Below, in pieces: positions 10,211 to 21,687 of a DNA stretch of 64,000 nt. Each line of letters starts with the position of its first letter. The stretch's first letter is position 1. A model generated the notes under the pieces. That model was not told the DNA's origin, did not search any database, and worked only from the letters and a program-made list of their open reading frames with translations. Source of the DNA: Gordionus sp. m RMFG-2023 (lineage: Eukaryota > Nematomorpha > Gordioida > Chordodea > Parachordodidae); NCBI RefSeq assembly GCF_954871325.1, contig NC_088779.1, positions 4,776,846 to 4,840,845 on the forward strand, read 5' to 3'. Made by a program: the position numbers and the translations under genes.

Positions 10211-12922
10211 ATTTTGATCAGAGTTGATAAAGGATCGAATCAAAGATAGCCGATCCTGGATTCGATCCTAAATTTGTCAATTTTCTCGGATTTAAGATCC
10301 TGACCTTAAATTGTGGATCGTGATCTAGATCATTTTTTTAAATATTCGATCCCGGGGTCAGCACAAATTCGAAAAGGACCAAATAAAGTCCTAGTGATAG
10401 GACTGGTGCAGCCATTCATAGATGCCATCAAGTATAATTTAATATTTTTTTACTTAAAAAGCAATAAATAAAATAAAAATTTTGAAAATTAAATTAAAAT
10501 ATTATTTTAAAAAAAATATCAATCTACATCATATTTTATCAACCACCATTCCACCAGATTTTATATTTCAACAATTTACCAATTGATTCATAATATTTTT
10601 AATGATTTTTTTTTAGCCGTGAAATTTTTAAACTGATTTTTTTCCCCGATTCACGCATAAAAACATGTGAAAATTAAAATGTTTTCCGGAATGTATCCGT
10701 TTTATATATTTGAGCAAAAAGAATTTGTTAAAATGATGGCATCCGGTGCAAAATTTTTGGAAGTATAAGTGATAATACTGTATTGTATGGATGAATCATC
10801 TATAAAAAATAATACTATATATTACTGATCAGGCAAATTTTTTTCATTTAATCATCTTTATTTACAGATTCTATGAACATCAAATCTCAATATTGATAGC
10901 AATCATTAAGACTTACACTAAAGAATTTGAACTTAAAATCAGCCATCACCCACCCTTAAAGTAATTAAATTATACTGTAGTTCTCGGGTATAGGCTCTTT
11001 TTCGCCCCACTCCTTTTTAATAAGCCTATATAGGTTTAAGTAACATTTTTCGAAATGTTGCGCTTACAAATACGTGCGGCTTGTCCACAAACATGTTGAG
11101 GGCTCCTCATATTTTTATTTTTACACCAAAATTAAATTAGTTCCAATTAGATGGAAATGAGGAAAACCTAGCGTAGCTCTGTTGAACCGTGAACTAGAGG
11201 GCAAAAGTGCTATATATCACGTATCACATAATTTACCAATTTTTTTATACGAACAAGTTATATTTATTTATTAAATATATTATAATAAGATAAATAAATT
11301 CTAGGTTTTAATAATGTCCTCCATTATAGATTTAGAAGATGATACATCTACTTCTATTGATGTGACAGCAGATATAAGAATGAGAATCTTTTACCATTTC
11401 ATAATTTACGTAAGTATTTTACTTTATGTAAAACGGATAGAAGTAACCATACAATGATCTATGCAAAATGCTCTTTATGCAAAAACAAAATATCTTCATC
11501 AATGATTAGCAGTTCAAACCTAAAGAGGCATTTAGAAGTAATTAATTCTTTTAAAAATACAATTTTTATTATTTGTGAAAATCATAACAATATGCATATA
11601 ATAATAATCATTTACAATATTAATAAAATATTTATTAATGTGTTAATCTTAATTATAATAATCAGGAATTTAGTATTATTATTAATATTAGCCCATTCTT
11701 AGCATTGATATGAAAGGGAGACTAATATTTTTAATGGGAGTTGAAATTAATTTTTAGTATTTAACACCCTCCAACCACATATAAATAATATACTTAACTT
11801 AATATATTTAACAAAATTTATGTTGAACCCTTTATTCATAAGTTTTTAAATGATAAAAAAGCCTCATTTTATTCATATCATAGGAAGAGATTTTCTCAAA
11901 ATCTTTTGCCCATATCATCTTGGGCAGCTTTTAATGATAGACAATTTTAACTTGAATTTTTAATATAACCTATATGATCCTCTTAACCACGTGTAAATAA
12001 TATAAATTTGTGTTGAACCATTAATTCATAAGCTCTTAAATACCTAAAAAGCCTTAGTATTATTCATCAAATGATAGAATATTTTCTCACAGCTTTTAAT
12101 AAAAATTTTAATGGGCCATCATAGGCATTAAAAATTATTAAATTTAATCAATGTTATACAGATGATTTCAGGCCTGACTGTAAAATTTAAAAGGGCTAAC
12201 TTTTGCAGATACCTGATTTATATGAATAAACACTTATTTAATAATAAATTAATTATCATTTATTAATATAGATTTCGGTCACTATATGATGACAGTAATA
12301 TATTGGCATCAATAATTCACCCAAAGTTTAAGCTCAATTGGCTTATTATTCTGCCACAAAATTTGTTGCTAAAAAAAAGGTTAATTGCCCATTTAGAAAA
12401 TATATAGGGTCAACCACATGCAGATCCTTCAAATGAAGACATGGATGAAATCGATACCTTTTTTGGAAAAAATTTGTCACAAAATGCTTTTTCCATTAAT
12501 AATTTTTTTTATTCTAATGATGATTCTGTGAATATTTTTAATAATTATGTTAATTTAAAAAAAAACATTTATTGAATATAACACACCTTTACCATCAAGC
12601 GCTCCTGTGGAGGGCTTGTTTAGTAGAGCTAAACATATACTTAATGAAAAAATGGTTGTTTAATAATGATAATTTAGATAAAATTTTATTATTAAAGGCT
12701 AATTTTAATTATAAATTTATATATATTCTAATTGTTTATATTATTCAATTACAATAAAATTTTATATTAGTTAATTTTGCATCGATCAGAAATTGAAATA
12801 AGAAAAGGATCGTGATACGTTTTAAAAAAAGGCCGATCCTGGATTTCGATCCTCTTTTTTCAAAAGATCGTGATCGGGATTCAATCTTTTTAAAAGGATC
12901 GATTATCAAGCCTGATTTTGAT
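10211..12922 (+). mobile_element. hAT transposon (family C), complete ends, perfect 8-bp target duplication
   Basis: Element body 10219-12914 (2696 bp). Left end CAGAGTTGATAAAGGATCG; right end in reverse complement CAGGCTTGATAATCGATCC. Both flanks carry ATTTTGAT (10211-10218 and 12915-12922), a perfect 8-bp duplication. GGATCG/CGATCC blocks are clustered at both ends. The plus strand holds a decayed BED-hAT transposase. In X copy 2 the matching site near 19753-19765 is unoccupied (TTTTTGATAATATTAC), confirming the boundaries. Confidence 0.9.
11314..12757 (+). pseudogene. hAT family C transposase with BED zinc finger (degenerate)
   Basis: The N-terminal part starts MSSIIDLEDDTSTSIDV at 11314. 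A BED-type finger follows: KYFTLCKTD, then YAKCSLCKNK with C-x2-C, then SSNLKRHLE with the first histidine (about 11413-11540). The C-terminal part reads LYDDSNILASIIHPKFKLNW from about 12264, then FIEYNTPLPSSAPVEGLFSR and AKHILNEKM at about 12570-12655, then LLLKANFNYKF near 12690, the hAT dimerisation domain. The middle catalytic region (11.55-12.25 kb) is not readable, and the remaining frames change several times. Confidence 0.7.
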
Positions 12923-13963
12923 ATTATTACAAACTAATTATTTTAAGACATAATATACAAACTACAGGTGGTGCGACAATAATATATAAAATCTTGTTTG
13001 CTTTCATCATATCACTCTGGTTCTTATTTTCTAATTGATTCATTTCTAATATGGCATCCTTACCGTGTAAATAACTCAAGGTTTCAATATATTTGCATAA
13101 TTATTTCTTTCTAAAGATTTTTAGTGTTTTTGTTTTGTCAATTTATCAAACATAATAAGATATGTGTTTATGACTGCAAATTAACCAGCATCTATTATTT
13201 GTGGCTATTATAATTTAAGATTATTACTCCTTCTGCTGAGAACATTTAATTGCATAATTTAGATAAGCAATAATGGTCAGTTGTCTAGTCGTTTACATCT
13301 CATTAAAAAATGCAGATTATCTTAGAGAAATTTAATATCTCCAATTGTTTCTCTGTTACTTATTTAGCTTCCATAATAACATCCAAGAGGAAGCTCTAAT
13401 CACTATATAGTTTCATGATTGGATTAGTCTTTTATATTCTCTTTCAAGAAGTATTGATTTGGTGGCCTAAAAGTTTTTCCATATTAGTCCATTCTATCAA
13501 ACATTGTTTAAAATGGTAACACAACGTTATATTAGTTTTATGCCAAGAATTATATTGCCTTTGTTTTTTAAAACCCTTATCAATTGAGGCATATGAATTA
13601 ATTAACTTTTTTATCATATTATAATTCTTGAGATGTAAAATTTTTTTTATATTTATAATCGAAAATATTTAATATTGAAATAAATGTATAAATATTTTGT
13701 ATTAAAAAAATATTATCTTTAGAAAAGTCCTGTATTGCTTTGCTTTCATTATTTGTATGCATAATAAATGAGAAAATATGAAATTCAAAATAATTGTTCA
13801 GAGTTTGCAAATTTCAATTAAAAAAGTATAATATATTAATATAAAACCCGGCTGAAATTCGGGCAAAGGCGGGCCGAATACCCGCAATATAGGAAATAGA
13901 GGGCGAATCCCCCATAAATTTTTTAATTGAGACCCTTGAGATTGAAGACTAGTGACGCCCCTG

Positions 13964-14455
13964 ATAGAAATCAATCGTTTACATACTTATCAAGGATAAA
14001 TAGCTTAATCTTGTTTGAGTCAATTAATTAAATAGATAACTTTGCTTCAAATTTGTAAATAATCTCCATACGTTATCTTGTAACCACAAATAAAAAATCA
14101 AAAAGGCAATGCAGACCTCAAGTAAGGTTGACTCATCATAATTTACAATTTGACCTTTTCGTTGCTGGGCTACGTTGTCACTATCAAACCTTTCTGAAAA
14201 TTTCATGATGCCGATTTTAAAATTGTTTTAATTCGAGGTGACGAAACTTAGGAATATTCTTTCTTCCTATTATTATATTTATAATTAATTATATTTATAT
14301 ATATAATGATAAATTACATTATTATTTATAAATTATATAATTCAAAAATTGCATTCACAATTAAAAAAAATTAAAATATGTTAAAATTTGAATTTATTGT
14401 TAACAAAATATAGGCGGTTAAAAAATTATCAATTTTAGATTAGATTTCTTGATTA
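13964..14455. other. AT-rich spacer, nothing recognised
   Basis: A 60-codon minus-strand frame at 14024-14206 (SERFDSDNVAQQRKGQIVNY...) has fairly non-repetitive composition but matches nothing I recognise. The rest is AT-rich. Confidence 0.4.
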
Positions 14456-14459
14456 AGAC

Positions 14460-14600
14460 TTCAAAAATTCACAGATGCAGGTTTTAATATCAGAAGAAGT
14501 GTCTGGTTAAAAGAATATTAAGAACAAACACTATATTTAAGACTTGGATTACTTAATGGGATAAGAAAATGAATAGAAATAGAAAATATTATTAAGTGAT
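14460..14600 (+). pseudogene. hAT family A transposase fragment, copy 2 middle part
   Basis: The plus strand reads FTDAGFNIRRSVWLKEY, then LRLGLLNGIRK and IEIENIIK. This is colinear with VTDAGPNVKKIVRLGEY, LGHGLHNLVTVDGIKKV and KIENLIKK in copy 1 at 7124-7265, including the second catalytic aspartate in TDAG. Stops are present. It may belong to the same insertion as the C-terminal fragment at 18027-18293, with about 3.4 kb of other sequence between. Confidence 0.6.
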
Positions 14601-15400
14601 TAGAGAATTATTGTTGCGATGAGTAAAACCTTTCAAAAATAGATTTTTGTTCAAAATGTTTTTGAAGATTATTTTCAAACTAATAATGATACCTATATAC
14701 ATGCAGCTTAACGAATTGTATTTTGCAGAGTAGCTAAAATTTAATGAAATATATATAATATGAACGTGTTTCATAACTAAACGAAATAAATTTTCAAAGT
14801 ATAGCTCAAGATCATCATTATGCCTTTCAAATTTAATAAAAAAAATTTTTTACATGATAATTTAATATTAAAATTAAATATCATATTTATATATATAATC
14901 AAAAAAAAGATTGGGAAAAGTTGTTTCAAATTGTCGTTTGCAAAACATTGCCACCACCAACATGGTTACCTGAATAATTTATATGCTTAATGTTTAATAT
15001 TTCCAGAACATTACATTGGAAAGTTCAAAAAAAAAAATTAAAAAATTTCTACCCTTTTTGGTGTATATTATTAATTACTTTTAATAAAATATTTAATAAT
15101 ATTATATCATAACTTTTGATATAATTTAAAGATGACTTTAAACATTGTTCCATTTTTTGTTTTGTTTTTTTGTAAAAATTAAAAATGAGGGGGATATAAA
15201 TACACCATTTTAAAATTCTGATTTTCTAGATATTTATTTCAACAAATAATTAATTTTAAAAAATGGTAAAAAGATTAGGAGTCCCTAAAAAAAATCCCAC
15301 AGGCCTTATTATGACTCGGATCCAGTCGCCTAATTCTATTACCCTGGTTATTACATTACTGAAACATCTATTTAATATAAAACAAGAATTTGGTAATTGC
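14601..15400. other. AT-rich spacer, nothing recognised
   Basis: No coding signal or repeat identified beyond A and T tracts. Confidence 0.4.
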
Positions 15401-15410
15401 CAAAGTGTGT

Positions 15411-15803
15411 TATATATGACAATGTGTTTTTTCCTGCAATTTTTATTTTTACAACTTTAAATCATTTTTTTGAGCTCGTTTTAATAAATTTAAAAATCGG
15501 ATTTCACCAGAAATATATTCTATCATGTTTAGAATACCTATCTTATGAATTGTAGACAATTTTACTGTTAACCTTTGAGTCATATATAATTTATATAAAA
15601 AATATATGGAAAATCAAGTATAAAATTATATAAAGTTTAAAAGTTTATAAAAAAAATTGTCTGAAATTCATAGGATAGGTATTCTAAACATGATGGCATA
15701 CATTTTCGGTAAAATCAGATTTTTAAATTTCTTAAGAACGCGCTCAAAAATGATTTTAAAGTTGAAAAAATAACACATTGCCGGAAAAAAATACATTGAA
15801 TAT
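15411..15803. repeat. Inverted repeat unit U, divergent pair
   Basis: Left arm about 15411-15563 and right arm about 15651-15803 are imperfect reverse complements (about 150 bp each) separated by about 90 bp. Matching blocks include GAATACCTATCTTATGAATT against AATTCATAGGATAGGTATTC, and TTTTTGAGCTCG against CGCGCTCAAAAA. The same unit occurs as a pair in the opposite arrangement at 39192-39400 and singly near 38793-38868. Confidence 0.75.
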
Positions 15804-16800
15804 ATACCTTCGGGATATCCAAGAATGTTTAAAAAGAATAGGGCAATTAATAATCGTAACATATTATGTGTTGTATATTAAAAATAACTTTTAATTTCTA
15901 TCAAAATTATAAAAAAATTAAAATATTTTAACACAAAAAAGTATTACTTATATAATAATTATTGTTTTTTGCGAATTAGGTATTTAAATTGAACTTTAAA
16001 CTTGTACTTGTTCAACTTATTTACTCCAACTTTATTTCTTAATTTTACCTTTTATTTTATAATCTATTTTATTAGTAAAAATATAGACTTAATAATTTCA
16101 TTTTATTTGAAAAATAAGATATATGTGTTTTTTTTTGTTATTAAAGACATTGCAACTCTTTAAATGTTTAATTTTTAAGTTTTGTTTTGTATAAAATTGA
16201 CCTTATATTATATAAGATATTGTTAATCCATTTTATTAGTACGAAAATTTAAGATAAGAATGTTTTTTTATTGTACTTTTAGTCTTATTTTTCTCAATTA
16301 CTCAGAAACAAAAATATATTGTTTTTTTAAACTTTTGTTACTTTTTAAAGGTTCAAATTTTCTTCTTTTATAAAATATTTTGCCAATATTTAAAAAAAAA
16401 TTGTGTATGGAGATTAAAAAATTAATAATCAAAGGACATTTGGATGATGTTATTTAGGATTCATCGATAATCTTATTCATCTCCCTGAATAGTTTATCCT
16501 CTATTTCCTTCCTTCGGCTCGGCCACTCTAAATTACACCAAAAAGAGTTCTAACTAGCCTGGGAACTTCCATAGGAGGAAAGGGCACCGCAATAACTATT
16601 TAACAACCCTTGACACCATTAACAATCTCAAACCCTTAGCACTTCTTGCTCATCAACTTTTTTTCTTACAAATTTCTTTAACATGCTCAAAATTTAATGT
16701 ATGAATATCTTTAACAATTTTCACATAGGAGAATCTCCACTAACTTAAAGTCAATGATCTACTGGAATCTCTCATTAATTTAATGCTTTAAATTTCATAT
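15804..16800. other. Spacer, AT-rich then a less biased stretch
   Basis: 15804-16440 is AT-rich with nothing recognised. 16480-16760 has more balanced composition and, on the minus strand, short open pieces (such as YVKIVKDIHTLNFEHVKEI) interrupted by stops. It lies directly downstream of the candidate exon at 16819-16995 on the minus strand, so it could be decayed coding or UTR sequence. Confidence 0.3.
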
Positions 16801-16818
16801 GATTTCAAGTTTCCTTAC

Positions 16819-16995
16819 CTTGCAAATTCCGTAAGATAGGCATTCTCTCATCGATATTAGTTTTCATATCATCTAATTTTTGATTTAACCTTAGATGTCT
16901 GAGAAAAAAAAACCTCCATCCTGTATTAGGCTTAATGTAAAAATTTGATGTTTCCTCTGCGTTCAATGAGATTCTCGCCAAATCTACAAAATACT
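16819..16995 (-). CDS. Candidate internal exon of an unrecognised gene
   Basis: On the minus strand a TTTATTTCAG acceptor is followed by 177 bp that stays open in one frame and ends CAAG before a GTAAGG donor. The exon length is a multiple of three. The peptide runs YFVDLARISLNAEETSNFYI, continues with KPNTGWRFFFLRHLRLNQ and ends DERMPILRNLQ. Its residue composition is less biased than that of chance frames nearby. I do not recognise the family. No neighbouring exon with matching phase was found, so it could also be a transposon exon or a chance alignment of splice signals. Confidence 0.25.
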
Positions 16996-17592
16996 CTGAA
17001 ATAAACAACGTAATTTTTACCCATCTCTAATTTCCAAGACATTTTTGGTGATGTGGCCACTTAATAGAATCCTCCGGGAAAAAATTATTATAATTGATTA
17101 GACCTGTACGCCTGGTCTTGATCACTTTGCCCGTTTATAAAAATCACACAGGTGCATAAAATTCTTTGAAATAATTTACAAATTTTATACATTTTTATTC
17201 TAATAATTGGTCAATATCACTTTTGTAATGATATAATATCATCGTTAAAATTCATAAATATAATAGATCTGACATAGTATACGCTAGATCTTGATAGTAC
17301 TGATCTATGCCCTGATACCCATTTTCAAATAGGATATTCTAATGAGGACAACTCCACTCAAACGAGAACATTCAAATAAAATGTCCCAACGCATAATATA
17401 TTTATTGTGCTTGAAAGCATATCTGGAGCTAATAAAAAATCGAATAAATAATGTTTTGAAAAGAATTTAAAAACATTATCTCAAATTTTCAGACTATGAA
17501 TCGGATCCCATAGAGAAACTATTAATTTTTCTTTCAAAATTGGAATAGTTAAATTCTTTATTTTGCAAATAGGGGCTGCTTTAAACTTGAAT

Positions 17593-17776
17593 AATGTTGT
17601 TAAAGGTTCGATTTACCCTCTTTTAAATAATGATTTTAGCCATAATAACATTAGGCAAGTCTAGAGATTTTTGTCCAAACTTTTTTGCCATGCGCGCAAA
17701 ACACCCTTGCTTACGTAATATTTTTTTGGATAAAATATCAGATTCCTGTTTTAAAAATTAGCCGTTGAACAATATT
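17593..17776. repeat. Palindromic MITE (GTTGTTAAA family), copy
   Basis: Starts TGTTGTTAAAGGTTCG and ends GCCGTTGAACAATATT. Internal landmarks shared with other copies are TTAGCCATAATAACATTAGG and the AATATTTTTTTGG...AAAATATC block near the right arm. Confidence 0.6.
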
Positions 17777-18026
17777 AAACTTCGTTACTTTTCGGAAGCG
17801 AAATAGAAATGCATTAATAGAATCTTAATCATAGCTCAGAAATGATTTCACTTAAGAAAATTATTTATTTAATTTATAAAATATAGGTGTTTAGGTCATG
17901 CAACATTTTAAAAATAAAAAATTGCACCAAAATGCATAATTGAGAGCAAAATTATACCTTCAGAATTAGTTATTAAACATCTCAACTTTTATAAATTGAT
18001 GATATTAGATTAGTAAGCATTAATAT

Positions 18027-18293
18027 ATGCTAATTCAAAGCTACGAGGAATATAAACATTCTACAATCGGCAAAAATTATAATTCTACTTTAAGTGACAG
18101 AACAAAAATGCCATTTTCTTCTCCGAAGTCCATTCATCTAATATATATATGTTCAAAATCTAGTACATCTAGTGAAAGGGTATTCACTACTGCTAGTTTG
18201 ACGTTGAATTCGAGGAGATCATTTACGGGAAATTTAAATAAAATTATTATATATAATAACTATATAATTACAAAATTGAATATGAATATATAA
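18027..18293 (+). pseudogene. hAT family A transposase C-terminal fragment, copy 2
   Basis: The frame reads SKSSTSSERVFTTASLTLNS followed by RRSFTGNLNKIIIYNNY. This is the hAT dimerisation signature with the SSERVF motif intact, colinear with the copy-1 end at 8205-8330. It lies about 235 bp before the terminal repeat, the same layout as in copy 1. The upstream part of the protein is not readable next to it. Confidence 0.7.
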
Positions 18294-18528
18294 TTAGTTT
18301 TCTTTTCAGTAAGGATCTATTCCTTTCTTTTTGGCAATGTATCTATAGTTATTTTTTACTTTTAATTTAATTCTCAATTAAAAAGAAGAAATATTATTAA
18401 ATATTTATCTGTTCGCCTATTTAAACCGCCCATGCTGACGGCGACTAAAAAGTGGTGCGCCGCATGTAGTCAATTAGATTTTTAAAATATAAGCCCGCCG
18501 CCAATAGTTTTGTGGACTCACATGTCTA

Positions 18529-18966
18529 TAACCTACCAGATGCAGTTGAATATTATTCATTATTTAAGTATTAATAAAAATCTAATGGAGTTACTAACTG
18601 CTTTTTAATTATTTTTTAAAAAACTTTGAGGCCCATTGAAGATATTTAATAAATTGCTAAACACTTAGTAGTCATAGATGCATGAGATAATTTAGCAAAA
18701 TGTTATTCTATATCCAATTTAACGTGTTATTTAAGCTAGGAGTATGATAAGCACATCTTAAGGTAATTTAAACAAAGAAAAATGTTTAAGGATGTATCTT
18801 AATTCAAATAAACCCAAAGTCAGGATTAATTGAATAAATTATTTAACTTTTAAATTTGTTTATTTAGACAATAATTATCGAAATCACATTTTAATTTAAA
18901 CAAAGAATGTAACCTTACATTGTTACTGCTAAAATAAAAAGTAGATTCTGATGGAAAAGATTGTTA
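18529..18966. other. AT-rich spacer, nothing recognised
   Basis: No coding signal or named repeat seen. Confidence 0.4.
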
Positions 18967-19092
18967 GTGTTGTTAAACGCCTCGATTTGAACGATTTTTA
19001 AAAACGGCTAACTCGATATTTTATCCAGAGAGATATTACACAAGCCTAAAGATTTTATTATAGATGACACAAATTTTTAGACATTTATTAAC
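18967..19092. repeat. Palindromic MITE (GTTGTTAAA family), left half only
   Basis: Starts GTGTTGTTAAACGCCTCG, continues AACGGCTAACTCGATATTTTAT, with the CCTAAAGATTTTATTATAGA centre block, and stops at the point where X copy 2 begins. The right arm is absent, so either X copy 2 is inserted here without its own left end or a deletion joined the two. Confidence 0.65.
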
Positions 19093-20354
19093 GAAATCTT
19101 AATAAATTTTTATTAAATGAGTGCTATTTTAATTATTAGATTAATACATATAATTCACTATAAAATGAAATATCAATATTACTCATATTGCTTAAATAAT
19201 AATTTAGCAATAACAGTTGAAGCTTAATTAATTTTTATTATTTAAATTATTTTACGACCCTAATTAAATAAATATTATCATTTATTAATTGAAATTAACA
19301 AATTTAATTTTGTAATTAGCCGAGTTCAAAATCCCTTCATTTTCATAGCATGCCTCTTTCTGAAAATATTTCCAAGGTCCGTATAAGAAATTTCATTATA
19401 AAATGTAAGCAGACATATAGTTGATAATCCTCTATTATATAGAATTGATCACAAAATATTAGGTAAATGACACTTTTATAGACATATATGACAGTTATAG
19501 AATATATTACAGTAAATATTTTATAAACTTTATAAATCAAGGCTTTTTATAAAATATAAGTAACAATTTGCATTCAATTCTTTACCACCATTTATATATT
19601 TAAAAATATTGTTATAAATTAAACAACTTATTATTCATAACACAATGAATGTAATTTTATTAGATATCTTTTTTTCTTCTCTTTTTTATGTGTTTTAGGC
19701 TATTTTTTCCTTTTTTATAAAACAGTTTTGAGTAAAATTTTTAAAACGAGTAGATTTTTGATAATATTACAAACTACTATATTTTAAGATATATAATGCC
19801 TACTAGAGGTGGTGCGACAATAAAATATAAAACCTTAATTGCTTTCATCATATCCCTGGTTTTTATTTTATAGTTACATGATTCATTTCTAATATGGCTT
19901 CCTTAAGGTGTAAATAACTCAAGGCTTCAATATATTTGCATAATTATTTCTTCTAAAGTTTGGTGTTTTTGTTTTATCAATTTATATAACATAATAAATT
20001 CTGATATGAGTTTATGACTGCAAATTAACCAATATCTATGATATGTGTAGCATTTTAATTTGATTATTACTCCTGCTGCTAAGAGCATTTGATTGCATAA
20101 TTTAAATGAGCAATAACTTTCTAGTCATTTATATATCATTAAAAATGGAAGATAACCTTTTAGAAATTTAATATTTCCCAAGAATTTACTCGATTTATAA
20201 GAGGAAGCTCTAACCATAGTTTCATTAATTGGATTAGTCGTTTATATTCTCTTCTTCAAGAATTATTGATTTTCCTTATTAGACCACTATAAAACATCTA
20301 AAATGGTAACACAACGTTTTATTAGTGTAATGACTTTTTGTCAATGTAAGTTGC

Positions 20355-21600
20355 TAAGAATCCATAGGCGTAGCAAGGATTTTCCTAAAGGGGGGAGGGG
20401 AATTAAAAAATTACTGGGGGCGAAGCCCTCAGACCTTCTTTGGAGGGCCTTCGGCCCGCATTTGCTTGGACTCCGGCCGGGTTACTATAGTCTATATATA
20501 GTCATAATATTTTTACAAATTTTAATAAAAAAAAATAAGCCTGGAACAAATATGAAATATATTTTTATTAGTTTATATAAAATATGAAATATATTTTTAT
20601 TAGTTTATATAAAATATAAAAAATTACTTGTATATACATTAATATAAAAGCATGATAATAATTTATTCCAAACAATTATAAGAAATTTATTTATAAAAAG
20701 TAATTAGACATATAGTTGATATTCCTCTATTATATAGAATTAGATATACAATACTAGGTAAAATTCCACTTTTACAGACATATTTGACAGTTAGAGAATA
20801 TATTACAGTTAATAATTTAACAAATTTTACTAATCAGTGCTCTTGATAATAAATATAGCAACAATTTGCATTCAATTATTTAACGCCATCTATTTATTTT
20901 AAGTAAAAATTATATGAAAATTTAATTTTTATATTATTGATTCCACAATGTCTTGAAATATATTTTCTGATGTCCTTATCAATATTTTATAGTTTTCTGT
21001 AAAATATATAATTCGCTATATTGGTAAAAATTACTTGATTGCCATATGATAATTGATAAAATTAGATATACTGTAAATCTAAGACATATAATATTCCACT
21101 GTTTATATTGTGCTTTAATATTTTTATTTAATTTATGATTTAATTTTATTAATAGTTTTATAATTATATTTTACTTTTATCAAGATAAATAAATTAAAAT
21201 TACTCACTTTATAAAAAATTATATTTGTTATATTATATTATTTATTAATTTTATGGATCTATTATTAATAATTATAATACAATTCACTTTTGTCTTAAGA
21301 CTTATCTTTGGCTTATATTCCATTTATTAAAAAACATTTTTGGTTCATTTTATATATTTATTTTTCCAAAAATGTATAAATTATGATGAATAGTTTTATA
21401 AAAAATAACAACTTTTACATTCTTTCTTTAAAATTATTGCTTAAGATATATGCATACATTTTTAAGGGTCAGGGAGTGGGAGGAGGACTAAGGGGGATAT
21501 TTTTTATTAGCTAAAAATGATATTCACAAAAAGTGATAAATTTCTGAAGGGGGGATTTCCCCTTGCCCCCCTTCCACCTGGCTACGCCTATGTAAGAATC
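20355..21600. mobile_element. X-related hAT-type element with perfect 8-bp target duplication
   Basis: Body 20363-21592 (1230 bp). Terminal repeats CATAGGCGTAGCAAGG and, in reverse, CATAGGCGTAGCCAGG. Flanks are both TAAGAATC (20355-20362 and 21593-21600). Subterminal G-rich tracts follow. The block GGGGGCGAAGCC, then CCTTCGGCCCGC and CCGGCCGGGTT near the left end resembles the right end of X copy 1 in reverse. Internally, about 20655-20915 is a third copy of an X segment (matches 9000-9215 and 19380-19600). X copy 1 has the unoccupied target near 13545 (CCAAGAATTATATTGCC). Confidence 0.85.
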
Positions 21601-21687
21601 ATATTGCCTTGTGTGGTTTGTAAAAACCATTATCAATTGAGGTTATAGACAATTTTTTTTTTATATCCCCAAAATATTTAATTGTTG

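Larger units (their letters stand above)
8513..13963. mobile_element. Repeat X, copy 1, with two nested hAT insertions
   Basis: Left end starts CAGGGGCTTAGGGGCTTG. The right end in reverse complement starts CAGGGGCGTCACTAG. Right-subterminal sequence is unusually GC-rich (CCCGGCTGAAATTCGGGC). Removing the hAT elements at 9221-10051 and 10219-12914 leaves about 1.9 kb that aligns along its length with 19093-20362, 21593-21687 and 23309-23497 (copy 2). No transposase is readable in the X sequence itself, so it is probably non-autonomous. The ends suggest a hAT-like element. An 8-mer ATAGAAAT follows the right end and ATAGAAAC lies five bases before the apparent left end, so the duplication is uncertain. 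Confidence 0.6.
17100..18528 (+). mobile_element. hAT family A, copy 2, 3' part
   Basis: Right end CACATGTCTA at 18519-18528 is the reverse complement of the left terminal repeat of copy 1 (TAGACATGTG at 4398). GCCGCC-rich subterminal sequence (18425-18510) resembles 8433-8512. The transposase C-terminus lies at 18027-18293. The left boundary is not defined; 17100 is approximate. A palindromic MITE (17593-17776) interrupts it. Confidence 0.6.

Noticed and set aside
8500-13971. ATAGAAAC/ATAGAAAT as target duplication of X copy 1
   Set aside because: Seven of eight match, but the left 8-mer lies five bases outside the CAGGGG end, so it would require non-inverted extra bases. Kept only as uncertain.
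20303-20587. 94-codon plus-strand frame
   Set aside because: It crosses the left boundary of the element at 20363 and consists of its terminal and G-rich sequence.
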